Numbered from the stretch's first letter, positions 34,694 to 43,217 are shown. The stretch is DNA of 64,000 nucleotides from Cnuibacter physcomitrellae (GCF_014640535.1 NZ_BMHD01000001.1:1676214-1740213), one strand, 5' to 3'. The notes: generated by a model not told the origin, from the letters alone. Translations and numbers: made by a program.

Positions 34694-36174
34694 CCACCCC
34701 GCCGGGCTCCCTGGCCCTCCTCGAGCGCCTCCGCACGGACGCGCCGGAGATCGTCGTGATCGGCGACCTCATCCTCGACCGTTGGTGGAGCGGGCCGGCG
34801 CAGCGGATGTCGCGCGAGGCGCCCGTGCCGGTGGTCGAGGCGGACGCGTTCGTGGACTGCCCCGGCGGAGCGGCCAATACCGCGGTGAACCTCGCCGCGC
34901 TGGGCGCCCGGGTGCGGATGGTGTCGGCGGTCGGCGACGACGAGGAGGGCCGGGTGCTCCTCGAGACGCTCCGCGACGCCGGAGTCGCGACCGACGGAGT
35001 CGGCCGACAGCGCGGCGCCCGCACCACCTCGAAGACGCGTGTGGTCGGAGCCGAGCAGATCCTGGTCCGGGTGGACCGCCTCGGTGATGCCGTGCTCGGC
35101 GCCGACGCCGAGGCCCTCGAGCGCCACCTCGGCGGCTGCGACGCCGTCGTGGTCTGCGACTACGGCAACGGGCTGCTCGCCGACACCGACGTGGCCGCGC
35201 TCTCGGCGCTGCGCGACCGGATCCCGCTGCTCGTCGTCGACGCCCACCAGCCCGGGCGGTGGGCGGGCGCCCACCCCGACGTCATCACCCCGAACGCGGC
35301 CGAGGCGTCGCTCCTCGTCGGTCGGCGACTCGAGGGCGATCGTCGCGCGGCCGCCGAGGAGCACTGGCGCGAGGTGCTGCAGGCCTCCGGGGCGCGCTCG
35401 GCCGTGGTCACGCTCGACCGCGACGGCACCGTCGTGCTCGGACCGGGCGGGCCCGCGGGACGGACCGTGGCGCATCCGGTGCAGGAGAACCAGGCGTCGG
35501 GCGCGGGTGACACGTTCACCGCGGCGCTGTCCGCCGCGCTCGCCGGGGGTGCGCCGCTCGCCGCCGCCGCCGAGCTCGCGCAGGCGGCGGCCGACGTCGT
35601 GGTGCGTCGCCCGGGGACCTCCATCTGCACCTGGGACGACCTCCGTGCCGCGATCGACGGGGGAGACGACGAGGTGCGGGTGCTCTCGGACGCCGAGCTG
35701 GCCGCGCGACTGCGCCAGGATCGGGACCTCGGCAGGCGCATCGTGTTCACCAACGGATGCTTCGACGTCATCCACCGCGGCCACACGACGCACCTCCGGC
35801 AGGCGAAGGCGCTCGGCGACGTCCTCGTCGTCGCGCTCAACGACGACGAGTCGGCGCGACGGCTCAAAGGTCCGGATCGACCCGTCAACGCGCTGGCCGA
35901 CCGTGCCGCCGTCGTGGGCGCGCTCGACTGCGTCGACCACGTCACGGTCTTCTCGGCGGACACGCCACGCGCCCTCCTCGAGCAGCTCCGACCGGACGTG
36001 TACGCGAAGGGCGGCGACTACACCCCCGAGATGCTCACCGAGACCGAGATCGTCCGCGCCTACGGGGGCGAGGTGCGCATCCTCGACTACCTGCCCGAGC
36101 GCTCGACCACCGGCCTGGTCCGGAGGATCGTCGCGCGGTCGACTGCCGGCGCAGACGTGGAGGCCTCATCGTGA
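34690..36174 (+). CDS. hldE: Bifunctional heptose 7-phosphate kinase / heptose 1-phosphate adenylyltransferase
   Basis: HldE (494 aa) makes ADP-heptose from heptose 7-phosphate in two steps. The kinase half has VVIGDLILDRWWSGPAQRMSR followed by EAPVPVVEAD, CPGGAANTAVNLAALG, VDAHQPGRW and SGAGDTFTAALSAAL. The transferase half has FTNGCFDVIHRGHTTHLRQA, LKGPDRPVN and AKGGDYTPEML. Every element matches the E. coli arrangement. It starts at a GTG overlapping the aldehyde dehydrogenase stop and ends overlapping the GT2-like gene. It is more canonical than the copy at 28993. Confidence 0.92.
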   Translation: MTTPPGSLALLERLRTDAPEIVVIGDLILDRWWSGPAQRMSREAPVPVVEADAFVDCPGGAANTAVNLAALGARVRMVSAVGDDEEGRVLLETLRDAGVATDGVGRQRGARTTSKTRVVGAEQILVRVDRLGDAVLGADAEALERHLGGCDAVVVCDYGNGLLADTDVAALSALRDRIPLLVVDAHQPGRWAGAHPDVITPNAAEASLLVGRRLEGDRRAAAEEHWREVLQASGARSAVVTLDRDGTVVLGPGGPAGRTVAHPVQENQASGAGDTFTAALSAALAGGAPLAAAAELAQAAADVVVRRPGTSICTWDDLRAAIDGGDDEVRVLSDAELAARLRQDRDLGRRIVFTNGCFDVIHRGHTTHLRQAKALGDVLVVALNDDESARRLKGPDRPVNALADRAAVVGALDCVDHVTVFSADTPRALLEQLRPDVYAKGGDYTPEMLTETEIVRAYGGEVRILDYLPERSTTGLVRRIVARSTAGADVEASS

Positions 36175-37040
36175 TCGGCGCACGTCGGCAGGCCGCGGAG
36201 TGGGCGCGGACGGAGCACCCCGTCCCCCCGCGCATCGACGTGCTCATCCCCACCGCCGGTCGCATCGCCGAGCTGGCCGTGACGCTGGCCGGGCTCGCCG
36301 CCCAGGACTCGCCGTCCTTCCGCGTGGTCCTCAGCGACCAGTCCGACCACGCGGCATCGCACTCCGCCCCGAGCGTGCAGGCGATGGTGCGGGTGCTGGA
36401 GGCGCAGGGACACGAGGTCGTGCACCTGGCCCACCTCCCCCGCCGCGGCATCGCCGAGCACCGGCAGTTCCTGTTCGAGCAGTCTGACGCTCCCTCCGTC
36501 CTCTTCCTCGACGACGACATCTGGCTCGAGCCCGGCTCGCTGCAGCGGATGCACGACGCCCTCGAGACGCTCGCCTGCGGCTTCGTGGGCCTCGCACCCC
36601 AGGGACTGTCGTTCCTCCACGACGAGCGACCCGAGCAGCGCGCCGGGTACGAGCCCTGGCACGGTGCGGTCGAGCCGGAGCGGATGCGCCCCGGCGGGCC
36701 GCAGATGAGCCGCCTGCCGCTGCACAACGCCGCGAACCTCGTGCACCTCGCTCGCGACCTGGAGATGCCTCCCGACGGATGGCAGGCGTACCACGTGGCG
36801 TGGATCGGGGGCTGTGTGCTCTACCGGCGGTCGGCACTGGCCGAGGCCGGCGCGTTCGAGTTCTGGCGGACCTCGCCGCCTCTGCACTCGGGAGAGGACG
36901 TCGCCGCGGAGTGGCGCGTGATGGACCGACGCGGCGGCGCCGGCCTCCTGCCCAGCGGAGCCGTGCACCTCGAGGCCCCGACGACCATCCCCGACCGCCC
37001 GATCGACCTCTTCGACCTCGTCTTCGCGAGCGACCCCTGA
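36171..37040 (+). CDS. Glycosyltransferase family 2-like protein
   Basis: This 289-aa GT-A protein begins IDVLIPTAGRIAELAVTLAGL and has VLSDQSD in the first nucleotide strand and a DxD-like metal site in VLFLDDDIWLE. YHVAWIGGCVLYRRSAL and an ED motif in SGEDVAAEWR fit the acceptor and base region. No membrane segment is seen. It is coupled by overlap to hldE and probably adds a sugar to the same glycan. Donor unknown. Confidence 0.83.
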   Translation: MIGARRQAAEWARTEHPVPPRIDVLIPTAGRIAELAVTLAGLAAQDSPSFRVVLSDQSDHAASHSAPSVQAMVRVLEAQGHEVVHLAHLPRRGIAEHRQFLFEQSDAPSVLFLDDDIWLEPGSLQRMHDALETLACGFVGLAPQGLSFLHDERPEQRAGYEPWHGAVEPERMRPGGPQMSRLPLHNAANLVHLARDLEMPPDGWQAYHVAWIGGCVLYRRSALAEAGAFEFWRTSPPLHSGEDVAAEWRVMDRRGGAGLLPSGAVHLEAPTTIPDRPIDLFDLVFASDP

Positions 37041-37042
37041 TC

Positions 37043-37096
37043 AGCACACCACCACGCGGAAGCACACCACCACGCGGAAGCACACCACCACAGAGA
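37043..37096 (+). repeat. Three tandem 18-bp repeats before the DUF2795 gene
   Basis: Units at 37043-37060 and 37061-37078 are identical (AGCACACCACCACGCGGA). The third, 37079-37096, matches for 13 bases and then diverges into the region before the AGAGAAAGG ribosome site. Confidence 0.85.
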
Positions 37097-37108
37097 AAGG
37101 ACGCCATC

Positions 37109-37300
37109 ATGGCCGACACCCCGAACCCCATCCAGATCCAGAAGTTCCTGGGCGGGATCGACTACCCCGCCTCGAAGGAGGACATCGTGCAGAGAGCGAA
37201 GGACTCCGGCGCCGACGACGCCGTGCTCGACGCGCTGAACGCCATTCCTGACAAAGAGTATGACGCCCCGACCGCTGTGAGCGAAGCAGTGTCAGGCTGA
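37109..37300 (+). CDS. DUF2795 domain-containing small protein
   Basis: This 63-aa protein matches the DUF2795 pattern: IQKFLGGIDYPASKEDIVQRA followed by DAVLDALNAIPDKEYDAPTAVSEAV. Such small proteins are common in actinobacteria and cyanobacteria and resemble a helical fold of unknown role. The start has AGAAAGGACG upstream. The SDR gene follows after 9 nt, so the two are probably co-transcribed, likely in a stress-response unit. Confidence 0.85.
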   Translation: MADTPNPIQIQKFLGGIDYPASKEDIVQRAKDSGADDAVLDALNAIPDKEYDAPTAVSEAVSG

Positions 37301-37309
37301 GGAGAGATC

Positions 37310-38206
37310 ATGAGCACCGACCAGTACACCTTCGACGACCCGGTCAGCCGGTACCCGTCCATCACACCGCCCGACCAGGAGCAGGCCGAGCCCGGTCTCG
37401 AGTCGCAGCTCCAGCCCGTCCCTGACCTCGGCGAGAACACCTACCGCGGTACAGGCAGGCTCGAGGGCCGCAAGGCCCTCGTGACCGGAGGCGACTCGGG
37501 GATCGGCGCCGCCACCGCGATCGCCTTCGCCCGTGAAGGCGCCGACGTCGCGATCTCCTACCTGCCCTCGGAGGAGCAGGACGCCGTCCGCATCGCCGGC
37601 CTGATCCAGGATGCGGGGCGCACCGCCATCACCATCCCCGGCGACATCAGCGACTCCGCGTTCAGCCGGCAGCTCGTCGAGCGCGCGGTCGAGGGTCTGG
37701 GCGGCCTCGACATCCTGGTCAACAACGCCGGACGCCAGATCTACGTCGAGAACCTCGAGGACCTCAGCGACGAGCAGTTCGACGACACCCTCAAGACCAA
37801 CGTCTACGCGATGTTCTGGATCACGAAGGCGGCCCTCGCGCATCTGGGGCCCGGCTCGACGATCATCAACACGACCTCGGTGCAGGCCTACAACCCGTCT
37901 CCCATCCTGCTCGACTACGCCACGACGAAGGCCGCCATCAACGCCTTCACGAAGGGCCTGGCCCAGCAGCTCGCCCCCAAGGGCATCCGCGTGAACGCGG
38001 TCGCGCCAGGGCCGGTGTGGACGGTGCTGCAGGTCTCGCACGGTCAGCCGCCCGAGAAGATCGAGCAGTTCGGCAAGTCCACCCCGCTCGGTCGTGCCGG
38101 CCAGCCCGCCGAGCTCGCTCCGGCGTACGTCTTCCTAGCCTCGGCGGAGTCGAGCTTCGTCAGCGGCGAGACGCTGCAGGTCAACGGCGGCATGCCCACC
38201 CCCTGA
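37310..38206 (+). CDS. General-stress-type SDR oxidoreductase
   Basis: This 298-aa short-chain dehydrogenase has a 45-residue N-terminal extension (RYPSITPPDQEQAEPG) followed by ALVTGGDSGIGAATAIAFAREGADVA and NNAGRQ. The catalytic Ser lies in INTTSVQAYNPS and the pair in YATTKAAINAF; it ends ASAESSFVSGETLQVNGGMPT. The extended form resembles YghA and YhdG, general-stress oxidoreductases of bacilli and enterobacteria. A GAGGAGAG ribosome site precedes the ATG. Substrate unknown. Confidence 0.87.
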   Translation: MSTDQYTFDDPVSRYPSITPPDQEQAEPGLESQLQPVPDLGENTYRGTGRLEGRKALVTGGDSGIGAATAIAFAREGADVAISYLPSEEQDAVRIAGLIQDAGRTAITIPGDISDSAFSRQLVERAVEGLGGLDILVNNAGRQIYVENLEDLSDEQFDDTLKTNVYAMFWITKAALAHLGPGSTIINTTSVQAYNPSPILLDYATTKAAINAFTKGLAQQLAPKGIRVNAVAPGPVWTVLQVSHGQPPEKIEQFGKSTPLGRAGQPAELAPAYVFLASAESSFVSGETLQVNGGMPTP

Positions 38207-38247
38207 TCCCTTTCCCCTCCCCCGTTCGAACAGAAGGAGAACACCCC

Positions 38248-38703
38248 ATGGCACAGATCATCGAGACCGTCGACGTGGACGTCCCCGTCACCACCGCGTA
38301 CGACCAGTGGACGCAGTTCGAGTCGTTCCCCCAGTTCCTCGAGGAGGTCGAGTCGATCACCCAGACCGACGACACCCACACGCACTGGAAGGTGAAGGTC
38401 GGCGGCGCCGAGCGCGAGTTCGACGCCGTGATCACCGAGCAGCACCCCGACGAGCGCGTGGCGTGGACGAGCACCGGCGGCGACACCGAGCACGCGGGCG
38501 TCGTCACCTTCCACAAGCTCAGCGACACCCAGACGCGCGTCACCGTGCAGATCGACTGGGAGCCCGAGGGCCTGCTCGAGAAGGCGGGCGCACTGGTGGG
38601 CGCCGGCAAGCACGCGGTGAAGAAGGACCTCGACAACTTCAAGGAGTTCATCGAGAAGCGCGGCACCGAGACCGGTGCCTGGCGCGGCGACGTCCAGGCG
38701 TAG
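38248..38703 (+). CDS. SRPBCC (polyketide cyclase-like) family protein
   Basis: The 151-aa protein begins IIETVDVDVPVTTAYDQWTQF and continues FPQFLEEVESI, with VTVQIDWEPEGLLEKAGALVG and a C-terminal helix (DLDNFKEFIEKRG). This is a START-like ligand-binding fold. A strong AAGGAGAA site precedes the ATG. It follows the SDR gene by 41 nt and probably belongs to the same operon. Role unknown; such proteins often accompany stress genes in actinobacteria. Confidence 0.87.
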   Translation: MAQIIETVDVDVPVTTAYDQWTQFESFPQFLEEVESITQTDDTHTHWKVKVGGAEREFDAVITEQHPDERVAWTSTGGDTEHAGVVTFHKLSDTQTRVTVQIDWEPEGLLEKAGALVGAGKHAVKKDLDNFKEFIEKRGTETGAWRGDVQA

Positions 38704-38776
38704 CCACCGCTCCTCCGTCGATCGGCGCCGTCCCCACCCCGGGGCGGCGCCGATCGTCGTCCCGGCCGCACTCCCC

Positions 38777-38782
38777 TAGGCT
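38777..38782 (+). promoter_or_regulatory. -10 element of the NUDIX gene, leaderless
   Basis: TAGGCT ends 7 nt before the ATG at 38790. Confidence 0.55.
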
Positions 38783-38789
38783 CGAGGGC

Positions 38790-39254
38790 ATGCCGACCCC
38801 CGACTTCGTCCTGGAGCTCCGCGAGAAGATCGGCCACGCGCCGCTGTGGCTGTCGGGGGTGACCGGGGTCGTCGTTCGCGACGGCGACGTCCTGCTGGTC
38901 AAGCGCGCCGACACCGGAGCCTGGACCCCCGTGACGGGCATCATCGATCCGGGCGAGGAGCCCGCGATCGCCGCAGAGCGCGAGGTGCTCGAGGAGGCCG
39001 GGATCGTGGCCGAGGCCGAGGTGCTGACCTGGGTCCACACCATCCCGATGGTCACGTACCCCAACGGCGACCAGTCGCAGTACCTCGACATCGCCTTCCG
39101 GATGCGTTACGTCAGCGGTCACCCGCATCCGGCCGACGGCGAGAACACCGAGGCCGCGTGGTTCGCGCTCGACGCCCTGCCGGAGATGAGCGACGAGATG
39201 CTCGCGCGCGTCCGTCGCTCGCTCGTCGACGGGCCGGCGCGCTTCGAGCGCTGA
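38790..39254 (+). CDS. NUDIX hydrolase
   Basis: This 154-aa protein has a complete NUDIX box: a Gly, five residues, Glu, then REVLEEAGI (positions about 51-73). Flanking strands GVVVRDGDVLLVKRADTG and WFALDALPEMSDEML are usual. It hydrolyses a nucleoside diphosphate linked to another group; the substrate cannot be named. TAGGCT 7 nt upstream supports the ATG at 38790 as a leaderless start. Confidence 0.88.
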   Translation: MPTPDFVLELREKIGHAPLWLSGVTGVVVRDGDVLLVKRADTGAWTPVTGIIDPGEEPAIAAEREVLEEAGIVAEAEVLTWVHTIPMVTYPNGDQSQYLDIAFRMRYVSGHPHPADGENTEAAWFALDALPEMSDEMLARVRRSLVDGPARFER

Positions 39255-39347
39255 GCCGGACCCGGATCCGGATCCGGGCGGGCCCTCTCCCAGTCGCCGA
39301 ACGGCTCGGGGCCAGCGCCTTATCAGGGAATCCGGGCCGAGGGCAAG

Positions 39348-39353
39348 TACTCT
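39348..39353 (+). promoter_or_regulatory. -10 element of the penicillin-binding protein gene, leaderless
   Basis: TACTCT ends 7 nt before the ATG at 39361, and no ribosome site lies in between. Confidence 0.5.
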
Positions 39354-39360
39354 GAACCAT

Positions 39361-41778
39361 ATGCCCGAACGTTCCTCTCGCTTCACCCGTGCCGCTGAAC
39401 GATCGGCGGAGCTCGTCGAGGAGACGATCGATCGGGCGGCCGGCGAGGGTCGCCACCCCGCGCGCACCATATTCACCATGCTCGGCCTCGGAGTGGTCGC
39501 CGCGGTGCTCGTCACCGCCTTCGCGACTCCCGCCATCGCCCTGACGAACATGACCGCCACCGGCGCGAACGACACCTTCAACTCGATCCCCGACTACATC
39601 AAGCCGTCGAACCTCGCGCAGAAGAGCGAGATCTACTCCACCAACGCCGACGGCTCCAACACGCTCCTCGCGACCGTGTTCGATCAGAACCGCGTCGAGG
39701 TCGGCTGGGACGACATCTCGCCCTTCGTGAAGGACGCGATCGTCTCCACCGAGGATCCGCGGTTCTACGAGCACGACGGCGTCGACATCGCCTCCACGAT
39801 GCGCGCGCTCATCGGCAACCTCTCCTCGGGCGGCGTCGAGAGCGGCGCCTCCACGATCACGATGCAGTACGTCCGCAACATCCTCGTCCAGCAGGCCGAG
39901 TCCCTCGACGACGAGTCGCAGCGGGAGGCCGCGTACCAGCAGGCCACCACCGAGTCGGTCGAGCGCAAGCTCAAGGAGATGCGCCTGGCCATCGGGCTGG
40001 AGAAGGAGTACTCGAAGGACGATATCCTGCTCGGGTACCTCAACATCGCCAACTTCGGAGGCACCGTCTACGGCATCGAGGCGGCGGCCCAGTACTACTA
40101 CGGCGTCAGCGCCAAGGACCTCACCCTCCCCCAGGCGGCCAGCCTCGCGGCGACGGTGAACGAGCCGAACGGGCTGCGCATCGACAACCCCGACAACATC
40201 GCCGACAACCAGGCGCGCCGCGACAAGGACGTCCTCGCCTCGATGCTGAAGCAGCACAGCATCACGCAGCAGCAGTACGACGAGGCGGTCGCGACCCCGG
40301 TGACGCCCAACATCACCGAGCCGACGACCGGATGCCAGGCCGCCGCGAACGGAGCGGCCTACTTCTGCGACTACATCACCTGGATCATCAAGAACGACCC
40401 CTCGTTCGGCGACTCCAGCGAGCAGCGCTGGCAGAACTTCAAGACCGGCGGCTACCAGATCTACACCACGCTGAACGAGCAGCTGCAGGCCAACGCCGAC
40501 GCGACCATGAAGGAGTTCGTGCCCTCCAGCTACGAGGACATCGACCTCGGCTCGACCATCGTGACCGTCGAGCCCGGCACCGGGCGCATCCTCGCCATGG
40601 CCCAGAACACGACGTTCGACGAGGATCCCGAGGCCGCCGGCCCCGGCACGACCGCCGTGAACTACAACACCGATCAGGGCTTCGGCGGGTCGAGCGGCTT
40701 CCAGGTGGGCTCGACCTACAAGGTCTTCACGCTCGGCGAGTGGCTCGAGCAGGGCCACACCCTGAGCGACCGCGTGAGCGGCAACGAGAAGACCTGGGAC
40801 ATGTCGACGTTCACCGACTCGTGCGGCGAGAACGGCGGCCCCTGGAAGCCCGCGAACGACGGCAGCGCCTATCCCGGCTCGATGTCGGTGCAGAGCGCCC
40901 TCACCAACTCGGTGAACAACGCGTTCGTCGCGATGGCCCAGGAGATGGACCTGTGCCAGATCCGCGGGTTCGCCGAGTCGCTCGGCGTCCACCGCGCCGA
41001 CGGCAACGACCTCAACACCCTGCCCTCGTCGGTGCTCGGCACCAACGAGATCGCGCCGCTGACGATGGCCGCCGCCTACGCCGGCATCGCCGCTGACGGG
41101 ATGTACTGCAGCCCCGTGGCGATCGACCGCATCGTCGACGGCACCGGCGCGGAGCTGACGCCCCCGTCGGCCGACTGCCACCAGGCCATCCCGCAGAACA
41201 TCGCGTCGACGCTCGCCTACGCCATGCTCGGGCCGATCCAGAGCGGGACGGCCACGCAGTCGAACCCGCGCGACGGCATCACCCACATCGGCAAGACCGG
41301 CACGACCGACAACGAGAAGGACACCTGGATGGTCGGTGCCTCCACGAAGGCCGCCACCGCCGTCTGGGTCGGCAACGTGAACGGCGACACGTCGATGGAG
41401 GACATCGAACCGAACGGCTATTACGGGTACACCGTGAGGCACCGGATGTGGAACGCCGTCATGACGGCGAACGACGAGGTGCTGGGCGGCGGCGAGTTCC
41501 CCGAGCCCGACGAGGCCCTCGTCGACGGCTCCTCCTCGCGCTCGGACGACGACGACGAGGACTCGTCGACGCCCACCCCCACGTCGACCCCCTCCCCCAC
41601 CGTCTCGCCCGGCACCGGCACCGGCACGGGCGGCGGCACGGGGACCGGCGGCGGCACCGGAACCGGTGGCGGCACGGGCGGCGGCGGTGTCACGGGCCCC
41701 GGCGGCGGCGTGACGGCGCCCGGCGGCGGCACCGCGCCCGGCCCCGGCGGCACGGTCCCCGACCCCGGCGCGCAGTAG
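39361..41778 (+). CDS. Class A penicillin-binding protein
   Basis: This 805-aa bifunctional enzyme polymerises and crosslinks peptidoglycan. A cytoplasmic N-terminus is followed by one membrane helix (about residues 38-60). The transglycosylase domain has EDPRFYEHDGVD and the FGGTVYGIEAAAQYYYG segment. The transpeptidase has Ser451 in STYK, SVN at 517-519 and Lys645 in KTGTT. The last 90 residues are low complexity: an acidic Ser stretch, then Thr/Pro and long Gly-Gly-Thr runs ending in Pro-rich sequence, likely wall-spanning. The repeat-rich DNA under this tail (41,630-41,775) may vary in length between strains. Confidence 0.94.
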   Translation: MPERSSRFTRAAERSAELVEETIDRAAGEGRHPARTIFTMLGLGVVAAVLVTAFATPAIALTNMTATGANDTFNSIPDYIKPSNLAQKSEIYSTNADGSNTLLATVFDQNRVEVGWDDISPFVKDAIVSTEDPRFYEHDGVDIASTMRALIGNLSSGGVESGASTITMQYVRNILVQQAESLDDESQREAAYQQATTESVERKLKEMRLAIGLEKEYSKDDILLGYLNIANFGGTVYGIEAAAQYYYGVSAKDLTLPQAASLAATVNEPNGLRIDNPDNIADNQARRDKDVLASMLKQHSITQQQYDEAVATPVTPNITEPTTGCQAAANGAAYFCDYITWIIKNDPSFGDSSEQRWQNFKTGGYQIYTTLNEQLQANADATMKEFVPSSYEDIDLGSTIVTVEPGTGRILAMAQNTTFDEDPEAAGPGTTAVNYNTDQGFGGSSGFQVGSTYKVFTLGEWLEQGHTLSDRVSGNEKTWDMSTFTDSCGENGGPWKPANDGSAYPGSMSVQSALTNSVNNAFVAMAQEMDLCQIRGFAESLGVHRADGNDLNTLPSSVLGTNEIAPLTMAAAYAGIAADGMYCSPVAIDRIVDGTGAELTPPSADCHQAIPQNIASTLAYAMLGPIQSGTATQSNPRDGITHIGKTGTTDNEKDTWMVGASTKAATAVWVGNVNGDTSMEDIEPNGYYGYTVRHRMWNAVMTANDEVLGGGEFPEPDEALVDGSSSRSDDDDEDSSTPTPTSTPSPTVSPGTGTGTGGGTGTGGGTGTGGGTGGGGVTGPGGGVTAPGGGTAPGPGGTVPDPGAQ

Positions 41779-41813
41779 CCCTCCCGCACGTCCCCGCACT
41801 CTCGCTGTCTCTC

Positions 41814-41850
41814 TGACCTTTCGCTCGCCCAGTGGGCACGCGCAAGGTCA
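41814..41850 (+). terminator. Hairpin terminator after the PBP gene
   Basis: TGACCTT (41814-41820) pairs with AAGGTCA (41844-41850), with an inner GCCC/GGGC stem. An A-run follows, so the reverse-strand reading would have a U-tract. The TGACCTTTCG edge matches the hairpin at 4400. Confidence 0.5.
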
Positions 41851-41895
41851 AAAAGCCCGCGAAAACCCCGCTGCGCGAAGGGCGGGGCGGCGGGG

Positions 41896-42411
41896 TCAGG
41901 GGCGGCGGGAGAGGAGGCCGCGGACGTAGCTCGCCTGGCCCGCGTGCTGGGTGTCGTCGTTGACGATGCTCACGAGGCGCACCGCGAGGGTGACCGGCGG
42001 ATCCCAGTCCTCGTCGACCACCCGATCGAGCGCGGCGTCGTCGAGGGAGCCGAGGTACTCGGTCGTCCGCGCCGCCACGGCGTCGTGGTAGCCCACGAGC
42101 TGCTCCGCGGAAAGGCCGCGCACCTGAGCGACCTGCTCCGAGCTGTGCCCGTACCCGGTGTCGAGCTCGTCGATGGGGAGGTCGAAGCGGACGGCCCAGC
42201 CGTCGGCGAGCCACACCTGGTCGCTCCCGGAGGCATCCGCGATGTGGTCGTCCTGCACCCGGCTGAGATGCCAGACCAGCCAGGCGATCGAGTTCCCGCC
42301 GTCGTCGGGACGGGCGGCGAGCGTCTCCTCGTCGAGGCCGCGGACCGCGGAGTGCACGGTGTCGCGGACACGGGAGAACGCGTCGAGCAGGATGTCGATG
42401 GAGCTGGCCAT
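41896..42411 (-). CDS. DinB-like / DUF664 family protein
   Basis: This 171-aa four-helix DinB-type protein has IDILLDAFSRVRDTVHSAV, a conserved helix WLVWHLSRVQDDHIAD with two His residues, and a C-terminal VNDDTQHAGQASYVRGLL. The three His residues fit the DinB metal site. Actinobacterial members include mycothiol-dependent enzymes. The ATG at 42411 has GGTGGAGG upstream, which fixes the start over a longer frame. It converges on the PBP gene. Confidence 0.82.
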   Translation of the reverse strand: MASSIDILLDAFSRVRDTVHSAVRGLDEETLAARPDDGGNSIAWLVWHLSRVQDDHIADASGSDQVWLADGWAVRFDLPIDELDTGYGHSSEQVAQVRGLSAEQLVGYHDAVAARTTEYLGSLDDAALDRVVDEDWDPPVTLAVRLVSIVNDDTQHAGQASYVRGLLSRRP

Positions 42412-42863
42412 GCCTCCACCCTGCCCCGCCCCGTCCCTCCCTGCCAAGCCGTCCCGCCGGCCCCGCCCCTGCCCCGGGCCGGACTGCCATGCGGATCGGT
42501 GACGGGTACGGGTCACGTGCCGTGCGGGTTACGCCCGCCCAGCGTTCCGTCGCCGCCATGGGCTCCCCCACGGCGCGCGGAGCGGACGCAACCCGCACGA
42601 AGGGCTCCGCGTCCCACCCCACCGACGCCGCCGACCGATGGGACCCGGATGCGGCAGTTACCCAACCGGATGTGGCGGCCCCCACCCGGATGCAGCGGGC
42701 ACCCGGCCGGATGCGGCGGGTTCCGCCCGCGCAGTGGTCCGTCGCCGCCCCAGGCGACGTGTCTTCGCCCGCAGAGGGCGCAACCCGCACGCCCCGCACC
42801 AACCGCGCGGCACCCCACCCGGTCACGCCGCGCCGGACGCGCGGGCGGGAGTAGCCTCGTTCG
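42412..42863. other. 452-nt non-coding region with inverted and tandem repeats
   Basis: No convincing gene is visible. CGTGCGGGTT (42521-42530) pairs with AACCCGCACG (42590-42599). A related second unit starts GCGGGTT at 42716 and ends AACCCGC at 42788; both units share a GTCCGTCGCCGCC-like stretch after the left arm. Between them CCGGAT recurs at 42645, 42666, 42686 and 42707, a period of 20-21 bp. Confidence 0.6.
42852..42857 (+). promoter_or_regulatory. -10 element of the 117-aa protein gene, leaderless
   Basis: TAGCCT ends 6 nt before the GTG at 42864. Confidence 0.55.
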
Positions 42864-43217
42864 GTGAGCAGCGAGCGCATCGAGCACAGGCGGGGAGCGG
42901 ACGGCGAGATCCTGGGGTGGATCGAGCCGCGCGACGAGGGCTTCGTCGCGATCGACCTGCTCGGCCGCGAACGCACCGGCGTGGTCGACTGGCTCACGGC
43001 CGAGGAGGCACTCGAGGCGGTCGGCCTCTCGTACCTGGCCGACCCGCACGAGCTCCTGCTCGAGACCGGCGAGTGGCTGCGCGTGCGGATCGCCGAGGTG
43101 CGGCCGAACGAGATCCGCGTCAAGAAGGACGACTGGGGCGCCGTCGAGGCGCCCCAGGTCTACTTCACGCTGCCGATGCCCGTCTCGGAGGACAGGCTTC
43201 GGTCGCTCAGGCGCTGA
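42864..43217 (+). CDS. Protein of unknown function, 117 aa
   Basis: I do not recognise this soluble, acidic, beta-rich protein. Visible stretches are GEILGWIEPRDEGFVAIDLLG and AEEALEAVGLSYLADPHELL, and it ends VEAPQVYFTLPMPVSEDRLRSL. A TAGCCT hexamer 6 nt before the GTG supports it as a real gene. Its last 11 bases overlap the 3' end of the gene encoded on the opposite strand (gabT). Confidence 0.7.
   Translation: MSSERIEHRRGADGEILGWIEPRDEGFVAIDLLGRERTGVVDWLTAEEALEAVGLSYLADPHELLLETGEWLRVRIAEVRPNEIRVKKDDWGAVEAPQVYFTLPMPVSEDRLRSLRR

Noticed and set aside
42489-42854. Open frames across the repeat-rich block as coding
   Set aside because: Composition follows the repeats, no start signal or domain is visible, and other frames are equally open.
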